Positions 23,742-32,977 of a stretch of DNA of 64,000 bases are shown one piece after another. The translations under genes and the position numbers were made by a program. Under the pieces are notes generated by a model. That model was not told where the DNA came from. It searched no databases and was given only the letters and a program-made list of their open reading frames with translations. The stretch is taken from contig NZ_NWTG01000001.1 of NCBI RefSeq assembly GCF_002532045.1, forward strand, positions 992,001 through 1,056,000, in the 5' to 3' direction. Every line of letters begins with the position of its first letter. Within the stretch, counting starts at the first letter, position 1. This DNA comes from Bradyrhizobium sp. C9 (lineage in GTDB: Bacteria > Pseudomonadota > Alphaproteobacteria > Rhizobiales > Xanthobacteraceae).

Positions 23742-24803
23742 ATGGGTCGGAAGATCGCGATCGTCGGCGCGGGTGCGGTCGGCGGCTATGCCGGTGCGCA
23801 TATGGTGCAGGCAGGTGAGGACGTCTCTTTCATCGATCCCTGGCCCGAGCATGTCGAACACATGCGCAAGCACGGACTGCGCGTGACGCATGCGATGGAC
23901 GTTGCGGAGTTCTCGGTGCCAGTGCGCGCGCTCCACGTTACCGACGCGCAGCAGCTGGCGAAGGAGAAGCCGATCGATGTCGCCTTCGTCTGCATGAAGT
24001 CCTACGACACCGCCTGGGCAACCATGCTGATCCGGCAGTATCTGGCCGCTGACGGTTACGTCGTGTCGCTGCAGAACTGCATGAACGAGGAAACCATCGC
24101 CGGCGTCGTCGGCTGGGGCAAGACGCTCGGCTGCATCGCGAGCAGCATCACCGTCAACCTGCCCGAGCCCGGCCATATCCATCGCGGCGCCGGCAAGGGC
24201 GGCGCTGCGCACACAGTGTTTCGCGCCGGCGAGGTGCATGGCCGCATCACCGCGCGGGCGGAGGAAGTTTGCCGGCTGGTCGGGTACTCCGACAGCGCCA
24301 AGGTAACCTCCAATCTCTGGGGCGAACGCTGGTCCAAGCTCGTCGCCAACGTGATGGGCAACGGGCTGTCAGCCTGCACAGGTCTAGCGGGCGGCGAGGT
24401 GCCGCAAAGCGATCCGCTGCGCCGTTTCTCGATGCGGCTCGGCAGCGAGGCGATCCGGGTCGGCCAGGCGCAGGGCTATCAGCTTGAAGAGATCCTGCAT
24501 CTGCCGCCCGAGACCATCGCACGGGCGGGCGAGGGCGACGAGGCCGCAACGCGCGCCTGCGACGAGCAGCGCTTCAAGGATGGTAAGCGCACCTCATCGG
24601 CGCAGCGCCCCTCGATGGGCCAGGACATGCAGAAGGGCCGCCGCACCGAGATCGAGTTCCTCAACGGCTTTGTGGTGCGCGAGGGGGAGAAGCTCGGCCC
24701 CGCCTGCAATGCAAATGCCGCGCTGACCGATATCGTCAAGCGCGTCGAACGCGGCGAGCTCAAGCCTGATCCGCGACACATCACGGAGTTGCGGTTGAAT
24801 TGA
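23742..24803 (+). CDS. Ketopantoate-reductase (ApbA/PanE) family oxidoreductase, 353 residues
   Basis: The N-terminal Rossmann motif 'IAIVGAGAVGGYAGAHMVQAG' binds NAD(P). 'VCMKSYDT' carries the family's Lys/Ser after strand 4, 'SLQNCMNEE' corresponds to the 'QNG' loop, and the C-terminal helical domain has the catalytic lysine region ('WSKLVANVMGNGLSACTG') and the substrate-binding 'TSSAQRPSMGQDMQKGRRTEIEFLNG' region. At 353 residues it is longer than true PanE (about 300) and lacks the exact 'QNG', so it is more likely one of the many paralogues acting on another 2-oxo or hydroxy acid. It stands close to several 2-oxoacid genes (ThDP decarboxylase, 2-hydroxyacid dehydrogenase), which supports a catabolic role. 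Confidence 0.82.
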   Translation: MGRKIAIVGAGAVGGYAGAHMVQAGEDVSFIDPWPEHVEHMRKHGLRVTHAMDVAEFSVPVRALHVTDAQQLAKEKPIDVAFVCMKSYDTAWATMLIRQYLAADGYVVSLQNCMNEETIAGVVGWGKTLGCIASSITVNLPEPGHIHRGAGKGGAAHTVFRAGEVHGRITARAEEVCRLVGYSDSAKVTSNLWGERWSKLVANVMGNGLSACTGLAGGEVPQSDPLRRFSMRLGSEAIRVGQAQGYQLEEILHLPPETIARAGEGDEAATRACDEQRFKDGKRTSSAQRPSMGQDMQKGRRTEIEFLNGFVVREGEKLGPACNANAALTDIVKRVERGELKPDPRHITELRLN

Positions 24804-24829
24804 GGGCGAACGCTTTAGGGTTGATTGCC

Positions 24830-24944
24830 GTCATTGCGAGGAGCTCGCGACAAAATTGCAGGGCAATTTTGCGCTGAAGCGACGAAGCAATCCATCGCTC
24901 CGCGTCTGCGGACAGATGGATTGCTTCGCTTCGCTCGCAATGAC
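24830..24944. repeat. Dispersed palindromic element, 115 bases, with nested inverted repeats
   Basis: The ends are perfect 11-base inverted copies (GTCATTGCGAG / CTCGCAATGAC). Inside are further inverted pairs (GCAATCCATC / GATGGATTGC and CAAAATTGC / GCAATTTTG). Elements with the 'TCATTGCGAG...GCAATCCA' core are common intergenic repeats in rhizobia and other bacteria. Its place between convergent genes fits. Confidence 0.8.
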
Positions 24945-24970
24945 GGACAAGAATTGCCGGGACCCTAGCC

Positions 24971-25573
24971 TCACAGCAACTGCCTGACCCCCATCCCGTG
25001 CATGAAGCGCTCGCGGATCTGCACGGGGTCGCGGCGGGTGGTGCCGGTACCGGGCTTGTCGTCGATGCGGACGCCGATCAGGGACGGGCCGGAGGCCTGC
25101 TTCGACTGTTCGATCAGCCGCTCGAAATCGTCCTCGTCGGCGGCCCAGGCGCTGTTCGCAATCCCGCTGGCGAGCGCGACCGCGACGATGTCGGTATGGC
25201 CGGCCGCCGGCGTCGGCTGCGCGCCCGTGATCTGGTAGATGCCGTTGTCCATCACCACCATGGTGAGATTCTTCGGCGCGAGGGTCGCAATGGTCGAGAG
25301 GCAGCCGAGCTGCATCAACAGCGAGCCGTCGCCCTCGAGCGCGAACACGCGCCGCTTCGGCTGCGCCAGCGCAACGCCAAGCGCGATCGGAAACGCCAGT
25401 CCCATGCTGCCCAGCATGTAGAAATTCTCGGGCCGATGGCCGGCGGCCCAAAGGTCGAAGTTGGTGTTGCCGATGCCGCCGATCACGGCCTCGTCCTTCA
25501 ACCCGGCGACGAGGCGCCGGGTGAGCTCGAAGCGGTTCATCACCTTGGTGTTGCGCGCTGGTGTGCTGGTCAT
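24971..25573 (-). CDS. ThDP-dependent decarboxylase, PP (beta) subunit, sulfopyruvate/phosphonopyruvate type, 200 residues
   Basis: The ThDP/Mg motif is complete: 'EGDGSLLMQLGCLSTIA' followed by 'TMVVMDNGIYQITG'. 'MLGSMGLAFPIALGVALAQP' precedes it, as in the beta subunit of sulfopyruvate decarboxylase and the C-terminal half of phosphonopyruvate decarboxylase. It lacks the Pyr and central domains, which are supplied by the gene eight bases upstream on the same strand. Together they would decarboxylate a 2-oxo acid with a C3 acidic group. The exact substrate cannot be told from sequence alone. Confidence 0.85.
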   Translation of the reverse strand: MTSTPARNTKVMNRFELTRRLVAGLKDEAVIGGIGNTNFDLWAAGHRPENFYMLGSMGLAFPIALGVALAQPKRRVFALEGDGSLLMQLGCLSTIATLAPKNLTMVVMDNGIYQITGAQPTPAAGHTDIVAVALASGIANSAWAADEDDFERLIEQSKQASGPSLIGVRIDDKPGTGTTRRDPVQIRERFMHGMGVRQLL

Positions 25574-25581
25574 GGCTGATC

Positions 25582-26133
25582 TCACTTGTCGAAGGTCTTG
25601 CCGCCGGTCAGCAGCGGCGAGAGGATCAGCGCCACCGGCGCCTGGGTGGTGACGGCCTGCTTGATCGAGCGGTCGGCGATGAATTCGAGCTCGTCGAGCC
25701 GGGTGACGGTGTGATGTTCCATCGCCAGCGAATCCAGCACCGGGCGCATGGTGCGGCAGACCAGAGCCTGGCCGTAGTTGAACTCGCCGAGCGTGCCGCG
25801 CTCGGAGACGAACATGATCAGCGGGATCTGGTAGGGCACCGCGAGCGAGGCCAGTACGTTGGCGAGCGTGGCGAAGCCCGAGGTCTGCATCAGCACGGCG
25901 CCGCGCGTGCCGGCCATCCAGGCGCCGGAGACAATGCCGACGGCCTCTTCCTCGCGCGCGGTCGGAAATGTCGTGAAATAGGGATCGGCGTGCAGGTCCT
26001 TGATCAGCGTGGTCAGCACCCGGTCGGGCACATAAGGCACCAGCTTGATCTCGTTCCGCTTCAGCGTCTGCAGCACGATGCCGTGCCAGGTGATCGCCGT
26101 CTTCTGGGACGAGGCTTGTTCCGCGGCCGCCAT
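25582..26133 (-). CDS. ThDP-dependent decarboxylase, Pyr (alpha) subunit, 183 residues
   Basis: This is a ThDP Pyr-domain protein: the cofactor-activating glutamate is in 'TAREEEAVGIVSGAWMAG', and 'GAVLMQTSGFATLANVLASL' followed by 'PLIMFVSERG' is the typical second half, as in ComD-type sulfopyruvate decarboxylase alpha subunits. GGGAGAA four bases before the ATG decides the start. It is the first gene of a two-gene unit with the PP subunit; the active site forms at the interface. The same two domains are one chain in phosphonopyruvate decarboxylase. Confidence 0.85.
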   Translation of the reverse strand: MAAAEQASSQKTAITWHGIVLQTLKRNEIKLVPYVPDRVLTTLIKDLHADPYFTTFPTAREEEAVGIVSGAWMAGTRGAVLMQTSGFATLANVLASLAVPYQIPLIMFVSERGTLGEFNYGQALVCRTMRPVLDSLAMEHHTVTRLDELEFIADRSIKQAVTTQAPVALILSPLLTGGKTFDK

Positions 26134-26320
26134 CCGGTTCTCCCTTGTCACGCGACGCTGATGTTCGCTTGCGATCCAAAACTTGACGCGGTGCCTGCGA
26201 TTGTCAACATGTCCCGACCGCATCGCGATCTGCGGAATTCGGTCATCGCAGCGCCGAACCGGCGTGCGATACAGACCGTAACGATCAAGGGACGGAACGA
26301 TCACGGGACGGGAGGCGTCG

Positions 26321-27286
26321 ATGACCGGATGGGTCTGGCGGACCGCCATCGCAGCAGCGGCCATGGTGATGGCCGGCCTTGCGTCCGCGCAGCCGTACCC
26401 GGCAAAGGCCGTTCACATCCTCGTGCCATATCCGCCCGGCGGCGGCGTCGACGTGCTGACGCGGACGCTCGCCGAAGCCGTGTCGAAGACCTGGACCCAG
26501 TCGATCGTGGTCGAGAACCGGCCGGGCGCCGGTGGGGTGATCGCCTCGCAGGCGATCGCGAGCTCCGCGCCCGATGGCTACAATCTGATCATGGTGGCGA
26601 GCGGCCACGCCACCAATCCGTTCCTCTATCCAAAACTGCCTTACGACACCTTCAAGGATTTCTCGCCGATCTCGCTGTTGGCATCGTCGCCCAACGTCCT
26701 GCTGGTCCGCGTGGACTCCCCGTTCAAGTCGGTCGGCGACGTCATCGCTGCTGCGAAGGCCAAGCCGGGCAGCCTGTCGTTCGCCCATGCGGGCAACGGC
26801 ACCTCGACCCATCTGGCCGGCGAGCTGCTCAACAGCCTTGCGAAGATCGATCTCAACGCCATCCCCTACAAAGGGGGCGCACCCGCGATCAACGATCTGC
26901 TTGGCGGACAGATTCCGATGTCGTTCAACAATGGGCCGGAATCGGTCGGGCAGTTGCAGGCCGGCACGGTCCGCGCGCTGGCGGTGACGACGGGCTCGCG
27001 CGCGCCGTTCCTGCCCGATGTGCCCAGCATGTCGGAGACCGTGCCAGGTTACGACACCGAAGTGTGGTGGGGCCTGCTCGGACCCGGCAACATGCCCGCC
27101 GATCTGGTGGCAAATATCTCGCACGATTTCGTCGCGGCGGTGAATACGGATGCCGTGAAGGAGCGTCTCGGCAAGCTCGGCGCGATTGCGATCGGCTCCA
27201 CGCCTGACAAATTCGCCGCCAAGATCAAGGCCGACTACGACAAATGGGGGCCGATCATCAAGGCCGCCGGCATGAAGGCGGAGTAG
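26321..27286 (+). CDS. Bug-family (TctC-type) periplasmic solute-binding protein, 321 residues
   Basis: A signal peptide (about residues 1-23, ending AGLASAQ) precedes the typical Bug fold: 'YPAKAVHILVPYPPGGGVDVLTR', 'VVENRPGAGGVIASQAIASSAPDGY', 'FAHAGNGTSTHLAGELLNS' and 'IPYKGGAPAINDLLGGQI'. These proteins deliver carboxylates to tripartite tricarboxylate transporters, but most, as here, have no membrane subunits beside them. It is divergent from the ThDP decarboxylase pair and four bases ahead of the amidohydrolase gene, so its ligand is probably the substrate of this small pathway. Confidence 0.9.
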   Translation: MTGWVWRTAIAAAAMVMAGLASAQPYPAKAVHILVPYPPGGGVDVLTRTLAEAVSKTWTQSIVVENRPGAGGVIASQAIASSAPDGYNLIMVASGHATNPFLYPKLPYDTFKDFSPISLLASSPNVLLVRVDSPFKSVGDVIAAAKAKPGSLSFAHAGNGTSTHLAGELLNSLAKIDLNAIPYKGGAPAINDLLGGQIPMSFNNGPESVGQLQAGTVRALAVTTGSRAPFLPDVPSMSETVPGYDTEVWWGLLGPGNMPADLVANISHDFVAAVNTDAVKERLGKLGAIAIGSTPDKFAAKIKADYDKWGPIIKAAGMKAE

Positions 27287-27290
27287 GAAG

Positions 27291-28187
27291 ATGGCTGTAT
27301 CAGAGATTCCCGCCTGCCTGCCGCCGCGTCCGGTGACGCCGCCGAGAGAGAAGTTGCCGCCAAAGGCCTGCGATACCCATGCGCATGTGTTCGGCCCAGT
27401 GGACCGCTTTCCCTATGCTGCCGATCGCAGCTACACGCCGCCCGACGCGCCGCTCGCGACCTATCTCGGCATGCTCGATGCACTCGGTTTCACCCGCGGC
27501 GTGCTGGTGCAGGGCAGCGCGCATGGCCGCGACAATTCGGCGATGCTGGACGCGTTGCAGCGCGAGCCGGCGCGGCTGCGCGGCGTCGCGGTGGCCGATG
27601 CCGATGTGGCGGCCGGCACGTTGCGGCAATGGCATGTGCTCGGCGTGCGCGGCTTGCGCTTCAACCATTTCTTCCGCGGCGGCCAGTTGCACTATCGCGG
27701 CGGCATCCCCCTCGATGTCGCCGAGACGCACGCACCCGTGATGGCCGAGCTCGGCTGGCATCTGCAGCTCTGGATCGACGTCAAGGATCTGCCCGACACG
27801 GTTCCGAGGCTGAAAGCACTGGGCCTGCCTGTCGTGGTCGACCATATGGGCCGCACCGATGCGGCCGCCGGCATCAACACCACGGGTTTCCAGAGCCTGC
27901 TGCGCGCGATCGGGGAGGGCTGGTGCTGGGCGAAGCTGTCCGGCGCGCATCGCCTGAGCCAGCGCGCGCCGGATTATCCGGATGCGCGGCCGTTCCACGA
28001 GGCGCTGGTATCAGCCAACCCTGAAAGGCTGGTGTGGGGCGGCGACTGGCCGCATCCGCGCGTCGAGGGCGAGATGCCCGACGCCGGTCATCTGCTGACG
28101 CTGTTCCAGGCGTGGACGCCGGATGCCGCGACACGCCACCGCATCCTCATCGACAATCCCGCACGACTCTATGGCTTCCCAAACTGA
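27291..28187 (+). CDS. Amidohydrolase-2 family metal hydrolase, LigI-like (2-pyrone-4,6-dicarboxylate lactonase group), 298 residues
   Basis: 'ACDTHAHVFGP' gives the HxH metal-binding pair at the first strand; 'GVRGLRFN' and 'VVDHMGR' give later strands, and 'LVWGGDWPHP' carries the conserved aspartate of the TIM barrel. These features group it with the 2-pyrone-4,6-dicarboxylate hydrolase family, which opens lactone rings of aromatic breakdown products. The gene follows the binding protein by four bases and is followed by a dehydrogenase after 15 bases, so the three are one operon. The real substrate may be another dicarboxylate lactone. Confidence 0.85.
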   Translation: MAVSEIPACLPPRPVTPPREKLPPKACDTHAHVFGPVDRFPYAADRSYTPPDAPLATYLGMLDALGFTRGVLVQGSAHGRDNSAMLDALQREPARLRGVAVADADVAAGTLRQWHVLGVRGLRFNHFFRGGQLHYRGGIPLDVAETHAPVMAELGWHLQLWIDVKDLPDTVPRLKALGLPVVVDHMGRTDAAAGINTTGFQSLLRAIGEGWCWAKLSGAHRLSQRAPDYPDARPFHEALVSANPERLVWGGDWPHPRVEGEMPDAGHLLTLFQAWTPDAATRHRILIDNPARLYGFPN

Positions 28188-28202
28188 AAGCTGCTGCACG
28201 AC

Positions 28203-29252
28203 ATGACCGTCAACAACAAGCGCGTGTTCTACGTCAAATACCTCGCCCATGAGATCTATGTCGACATCCTGAAGAAGCGGCCGGATGTCCGGCTCGACCG
28301 TCTGGAGAACGAGACGCCGGAGGCGACCTTCGCGCCTGTCCTCGCCGACGCGCACGCCTATCAGATCGGCGCCGCCCGCGACGAGCTGGCGCCGCATTTC
28401 CATGCCCATGCCGAGCTGCTGAAACGCGCGCCGAACCTGTTGATCGTTTCCTCGAACGGCGCCGGGTTCGATCCGGTCGATGTCGATGCCTGCACCGCGG
28501 CCGGCGTGCTGGTCGTCAACCAGTCCGGCGGCAACGCCAATTCGGTTGCCGAGCACGCGCTCGGCATGATGCTGACGCTGTCGAAGCGGATCATCCAGTC
28601 CGACCGCAGGCTGCGGCGCGAGGCCAACGTCAACCGCAACGACCTGATCGGCAACGAGCTGAACGAGAAGACCGTCGGCATCGTCGGCCTCGGCAATGTC
28701 GGCCGCCGCATCGCCGAGCTGTGCAAGGGCCTCTTGTACATGAAGGTGATCGCCTACGATCCGTATCTCACTGCGGACGAGATGGCCAAGCGGGGCGGGG
28801 AGAAGGTCGAGCTCGACGATCTCCTGCGCCGCGCCGACTTCGTCTCGATTTCGTGCCCGCTGGACAACAACAGCCGCGGCATGATCGGCGCGCGCCAGTT
28901 CGCGCTGATGCAGCCGCATGCCTATTTCGTCACCACCGCGCGCGGCTTCATCCATGACGAGAAAGCATTGGAAGACGCATTGCGCGAAAAGCGCATCGCC
29001 GGCGCGGGCCTCGACGTCTGGGCCAAGGAACCGCCGCCGCCGGATCATCCGCTGCTGCAATTCGACAACGTGCTGGCGAGCCCGCACACCGCCGGCGTGA
29101 CGCGGGAGGCCCGCATCAACATGGGCCGGATCGCCGCTGAACAAATCCTCGATACGCTCGACGGCAAGCGCCCGCCGCGCATCATCAACCCCGAGGTCTG
29201 GCCGGTCTACGCGAAGCGGTTCGAGAAGGCGTTCGGGTTTGTGCCGCAATAG
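28203..29252 (+). CDS. D-isomer-specific 2-hydroxyacid dehydrogenase, 349 residues
   Basis: The catalytic core is 'VGIVGLGNVGRRIAELCKG' (NAD-binding GxGxxG), then the arginine in 'FVTTARGFIHDEKALEDAL', the glutamate in 'DVWAKEPPPP' and the histidine in 'LASPHTAGVT'. The N-terminal substrate domain is longer than in many members, giving 349 residues. It reduces a 2-oxo acid or oxidises a D-2-hydroxy acid with NAD(H). It is last in the binding protein/amidohydrolase operon and near a split 2-oxoacid decarboxylase, which suggests a hydroxyacid to oxoacid to aldehyde route. Confidence 0.88.
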   Translation: MTVNNKRVFYVKYLAHEIYVDILKKRPDVRLDRLENETPEATFAPVLADAHAYQIGAARDELAPHFHAHAELLKRAPNLLIVSSNGAGFDPVDVDACTAAGVLVVNQSGGNANSVAEHALGMMLTLSKRIIQSDRRLRREANVNRNDLIGNELNEKTVGIVGLGNVGRRIAELCKGLLYMKVIAYDPYLTADEMAKRGGEKVELDDLLRRADFVSISCPLDNNSRGMIGARQFALMQPHAYFVTTARGFIHDEKALEDALREKRIAGAGLDVWAKEPPPPDHPLLQFDNVLASPHTAGVTREARINMGRIAAEQILDTLDGKRPPRIINPEVWPVYAKRFEKAFGFVPQ

Positions 29253-29518
29253 CAGACGGCAGTGTGGAACATCGTGTGCCTGGGACGTCGGCGTATCGGC
29301 ATTGTGACGGTTCCATCAAGTCACGTGCCGGTCATAACCACAATTGGAACAGTTGAAGTGTGTTCGGCGCGCCGTGCAACCGACTAAACCTCAAGCTGTG
29401 ATCTATTCGCAACGCACGAAAGCAAACAGCACGGGGCGGCGCAGTTTCATTGCTCGACGACCCAGACTCCTGCACCTTGAGCGCCGGGGGCGCTTCGCGG
29501 TGACTCCAGGGGAATGCA

Positions 29519-32500
29519 GTGGGAACTTTTGTGGTGCCCGACCAGCACGGCGTGTCGGGATTGTACGCGCGACGCACGCTGTCGTGCTTGCGTGCCGGGC
29601 TGCTCGCGATGGTGGCGCTATTGCTGGTCGCGTTGCCGGCTGCGGCTCAGGACGCGACCTGGAATCTCAACCCCACGGAAAGTGGACCCATCCTTGGGAC
29701 GGCCGATTACAGTAACGTCGCCAACTGGACGCCGGCAATCGTCCCGACCGGCACTGCCACATTCGGAGTGACGAACAACTCGAGCCTGTCATTCTCGTTG
29801 CTGGGCGCCACCACCAGCGTCGGTGGCTGGACTTTCAATGCCGGGGCTTCCGCCTATACGTTTACCCTTGGCTCAGTATTCTTCGGTCAGGTACTTACGT
29901 TCAATGGCGCCGGCATCGTCATCAACGGTGGCAGTGCAACCATCAACAGCATTACCGACCACGCGGCGTCCGAAATTCATTTCCTCAACGCGAGCACGGC
30001 CGGCAGCGCCACGATCAACAACAGCGGCATGCTGTCGTTCGCCGACAGCAGCTCGGCCGGCAGCGCCACCATCGTCAACGCCGGCTTTACCGGCAGCACA
30101 ATAGGGTTCGCCAACACGAGCACGGCTGGCAACGCCGCCATCACCAATAATGGGATTCTCCAGTTCGGAGACAACAGCACGGCCGGCAATGCCGGCATCC
30201 GCAACAACTTCTTCATGGATTTTTTCAACGCGAGCACGGCGGGCAACGCCAGAATTATCGAGAACGGTTTTCTGATCTTCCACGACACCAGCACGGCCGG
30301 CAACGCCACCATTACCAATATTGGCGGCAGCGGAATGAGGTTCCAGGATAGCAGCACGGCCGGCAATGCGACGATCATCAACAATTTCGATTTGGCTTTC
30401 GTGAATTCGAGCACGGCCGGCAACGCCACCATCACAACCAACAGCGGTGGCACGACTGTTATTCAGGACACCGCCAGCGGCGGCACCGCGCGCTTCATCC
30501 TGAACGGGACCGGTGCGCTCGACCTTACGGGCCTCAGGACGGGCGGCACCACCGCCGGGTCGATCGAAGGGGACGGCACCGTCCAGCTCGGCGCGAATAC
30601 CCTGACGGTCGGCGGCAATGACCTCTCGACGACATTTTCCGGCGTTATCACCCCGATTGCCGGCGTCTTCAGCGGAAACGGCGGGCTGATCAAGGTCGGC
30701 ACCGGCACGCTGACGCTGAGCGGAATCAACACGTATACGGGCGGAACGACCTTTTCATCAGGCACGCTCTCTGTTTCGGCGGATGCCAATCTCGGGGATC
30801 GATTCGGACGATTGATTTTCGATGGCGGCACGCTGGAGGTCAGCGGCGCCGGTTTCACCTCGTCCCGTGCGGTCCAGATCGGGAGCAATGGCGGGACGGT
30901 GCAGGCCGACGGCGGCTTGCTCACACTATCCGGCGTGATCGCGGACTTGGGCGGCGCAACGGGTGCCGTCACCAAGACCGGCAACGGCACACTGGTGCTG
31001 TCAGGGAACAACACCTACAGCGGCGGCAGCATCATCAATGCGGGCGTGCTGCAGCTGTTCGGCGCCGGCACGCTGGGCGCGGCGAGCGGAACGACGACCG
31101 TCAATAGCGGCGATACGCTCGATCTCGGCGGCACCACGCAGACGCAGGCGGCGCTGAAGCTTGCCGGCGGCACCTTGCAGAACGGCTCGCTCAACGGCGC
31201 CATCACCTCGACAGGCGGCACGATCGACGGCCTCGGCGGCGCCGCGAGCCTCAACGCGACCGCCGGCACGACCCTCGTGCTCGGTGCCAACACCTATACC
31301 GGCGGCACGACGGTGAGCAATGCGACGCTGACGGTGAACGGCTCGCTCAGCGATCCCATCATCGGGGCCGGCGGCCTGCTCAACGGCACCGGCTCGGTCG
31401 GCGACACGACGATCCAGAGCGGCGGCACCTTCGCGCCAGGCTCCGGCACGCCGGGCACGTCGATGACGGTGAACGGCAATCTCGCGTTCCAATCCGGCGC
31501 GCTCTATGTCGTGGCGGTCAATCCTTCGACCGCATCCTCGGCCAATGTCACGGGCAGCGCGACGCTCGGCGGCGCCGCCGTCAATGCGGCGTTCGCCAAC
31601 GGCAGTTATATCTCTAAGCAATATACCATCCTGAGCGCGGGCAGCGTCAGCGGCACTTTCGGCGCGCTCACCAACACCAATCTGCCGGCAAATTTCACCG
31701 ACACGCTGAGCTACGACGCGACTCACGCCTATCTCAACCTGGCGCTGAACTTCATGCCGCCACAGCCAGGCCCGACCGCGCCGAACTTCGGCAGTGGCCT
31801 GAACCTCAATCAGCAGGCTATCGCGAACACGCTGGTCAGCTATTTCAACACGACAGGCGGCATTCCGATGGTCTACGGCACGCTGACGCCGGCGGGCCTG
31901 ACGCAGGCCTCGGGTAAACTGGCAACCGGCTCGCAGCAGACGACGTTCGATGCCATGAACCTGTTCCTGGGGCTGCTGACCGATCCCTTCATGAACCGGA
32001 ACGGCGGCGCGGCTTCGGTGCCGGACTCATCAAGCTATGCAGAGGAGGGCGATCCAAGCGCCCATGCCGCAGTGTCGAAGACCAGCGCATTTGCGATGTT
32101 CACCAAGGCAGCGCCGGTGCCGTTCGTGCAGCGCTGGAACGTCTGGGCGGCGGGCTATGGCGGCTCGCGATCGACCAGCGGCAACGCCATTGTCGGATCG
32201 AACGATACCATCAGCAGCGTTTACGGCACCGCTGTCGGCGCCGACTATCTGTTCTCGCCGAACACCATCGCGGGCTTCGCATTGGCTGGCGGCGGCACCA
32301 ACTTCTCCGTCGCGGGCAGCGGTAGCGGCCGGTCGGATCTGTTCCAGGCCGGCGCCTATGTTCGCCACAGCGAAGGACCGGCCTACATTACCGCCGCGCT
32401 GGCCTATGGCTGGCAGGAGGTCACTACCAACCGCATCGTCACGGCGGCCGGCTTCGACCAGCTCCGCGCCGAGTTCAATGCCAACACATATTCCGGCAGG

Positions 32501-32977
32501 GTTGAAGGCGGCTATCGCATCATTGCGCCATGGACCGGCGGCATCGGCATCACGCCCTATGCCGCGGGCCAGTTCACGACCTTCGATCTGCCTGACTATG
32601 CCGAGCAGGCCGTCGTCGGTTCTTCCACCTTCGCGCTCGCCTATGCCCCGAAGAGCGTGACCGATGTCCGTAGCGAACTGGGCCTTCGCACCGACAAGTC
32701 CTTTGCGATGGCCGATGGCTTGCTGACGCTGCGCACCCGGTTCGCCTGGGCGCATGATTATGATCCGGACCGGTCGATCGCCGCGACCTTCCAGGCGCTG
32801 CCCGGCGCGAGCTTCGTGGTCAACGGCGCCGCGCAAGCCTCCGACTCGGCGCTGACCACAGCGTCGATCGACATGAAATGGCGCAACGGCTGGTCGGCCG
32901 CGGCCACTTTCGAGGGCGAATTCTCCGGCGTCACCTCGTCTTACGCCGGCAAGGGTGTGGTGCGGTACACTTGGTGA
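29519..32977 (+). CDS. Autotransporter with 19-residue STAG repeats and C-terminal beta-barrel, 1152 residues
   Basis: A GTG start is supported by AGGGGAA six bases upstream; the signal peptide core is about residues 20-44 (RAGLLAMVALLLVALPAAAQ). The passenger starts with beta-rich sequence ('ATWNLNPTESGPILGTADYSNVANW'), then eight clear repeats of about 19 residues centred on STAGNATI (about residues 159-310), then PATR repeats ('GINTYTGGTTFSSGTLSVSAD') to about 700. The last 280 residues, from about 870, are an autotransporter barrel ('WNVWAAGYGGSRSTSGNAIVG') ending in Trp (VVRYTW). The 266-base upstream gap should contain its promoter. It is not closely similar to the autotransporter at the start of the window. 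Likely a surface beta-helix protein or adhesin. Confidence 0.9.
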   Translation: MGTFVVPDQHGVSGLYARRTLSCLRAGLLAMVALLLVALPAAAQDATWNLNPTESGPILGTADYSNVANWTPAIVPTGTATFGVTNNSSLSFSLLGATTSVGGWTFNAGASAYTFTLGSVFFGQVLTFNGAGIVINGGSATINSITDHAASEIHFLNASTAGSATINNSGMLSFADSSSAGSATIVNAGFTGSTIGFANTSTAGNAAITNNGILQFGDNSTAGNAGIRNNFFMDFFNASTAGNARIIENGFLIFHDTSTAGNATITNIGGSGMRFQDSSTAGNATIINNFDLAFVNSSTAGNATITTNSGGTTVIQDTASGGTARFILNGTGALDLTGLRTGGTTAGSIEGDGTVQLGANTLTVGGNDLSTTFSGVITPIAGVFSGNGGLIKVGTGTLTLSGINTYTGGTTFSSGTLSVSADANLGDRFGRLIFDGGTLEVSGAGFTSSRAVQIGSNGGTVQADGGLLTLSGVIADLGGATGAVTKTGNGTLVLSGNNTYSGGSIINAGVLQLFGAGTLGAASGTTTVNSGDTLDLGGTTQTQAALKLAGGTLQNGSLNGAITSTGGTIDGLGGAASLNATAGTTLVLGANTYTGGTTVSNATLTVNGSLSDPIIGAGGLLNGTGSVGDTTIQSGGTFAPGSGTPGTSMTVNGNLAFQSGALYVVAVNPSTASSANVTGSATLGGAAVNAAFANGSYISKQYTILSAGSVSGTFGALTNTNLPANFTDTLSYDATHAYLNLALNFMPPQPGPTAPNFGSGLNLNQQAIANTLVSYFNTTGGIPMVYGTLTPAGLTQASGKLATGSQQTTFDAMNLFLGLLTDPFMNRNGGAASVPDSSSYAEEGDPSAHAAVSKTSAFAMFTKAAPVPFVQRWNVWAAGYGGSRSTSGNAIVGSNDTISSVYGTAVGADYLFSPNTIAGFALAGGGTNFSVAGSGSGRSDLFQAGAYVRHSEGPAYITAALAYGWQEVTTNRIVTAAGFDQLRAEFNANTYSGRVEGGYRIIAPWTGGIGITPYAAGQFTTFDLPDYAEQAVVGSSTFALAYAPKSVTDVRSELGLRTDKSFAMADGLLTLRTRFAWAHDYDPDRSIAATFQALPGASFVVNGAAQASDSALTTASIDMKWRNGWSAAATFEGEFSGVTSSYAGKGVVRYTW
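29993..30466 (+). repeat. Eight in-frame tandem repeats inside the autotransporter gene
   Basis: The codon block for S-T-A-G (AGCACGGCCGGC or a near copy) begins at 29993, 30050, 30119, 30176, 30233, 30290, 30353 and 30410: spacings 57, 69, 57, 57, 57, 63, 57 bases. All are multiples of three, so copy-number change would keep the frame. A degenerate ninth copy (ASGGTA) follows. The repeats are conserved at the STAGNATI part and variable between. Confidence 0.85.

Noticed and set aside
24830..24944. Nested palindromes considered as a tRNA-like or riboswitch structure
   Set aside because: The sequence fits a dispersed intergenic repeat, lies between convergent genes, and has no tRNA features.
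29332..29577. Minus-strand frame of 81 codons overlapping the second autotransporter start
   Set aside because: No ribosome site and no protein-like composition; it overlaps a signal peptide on the plus strand.
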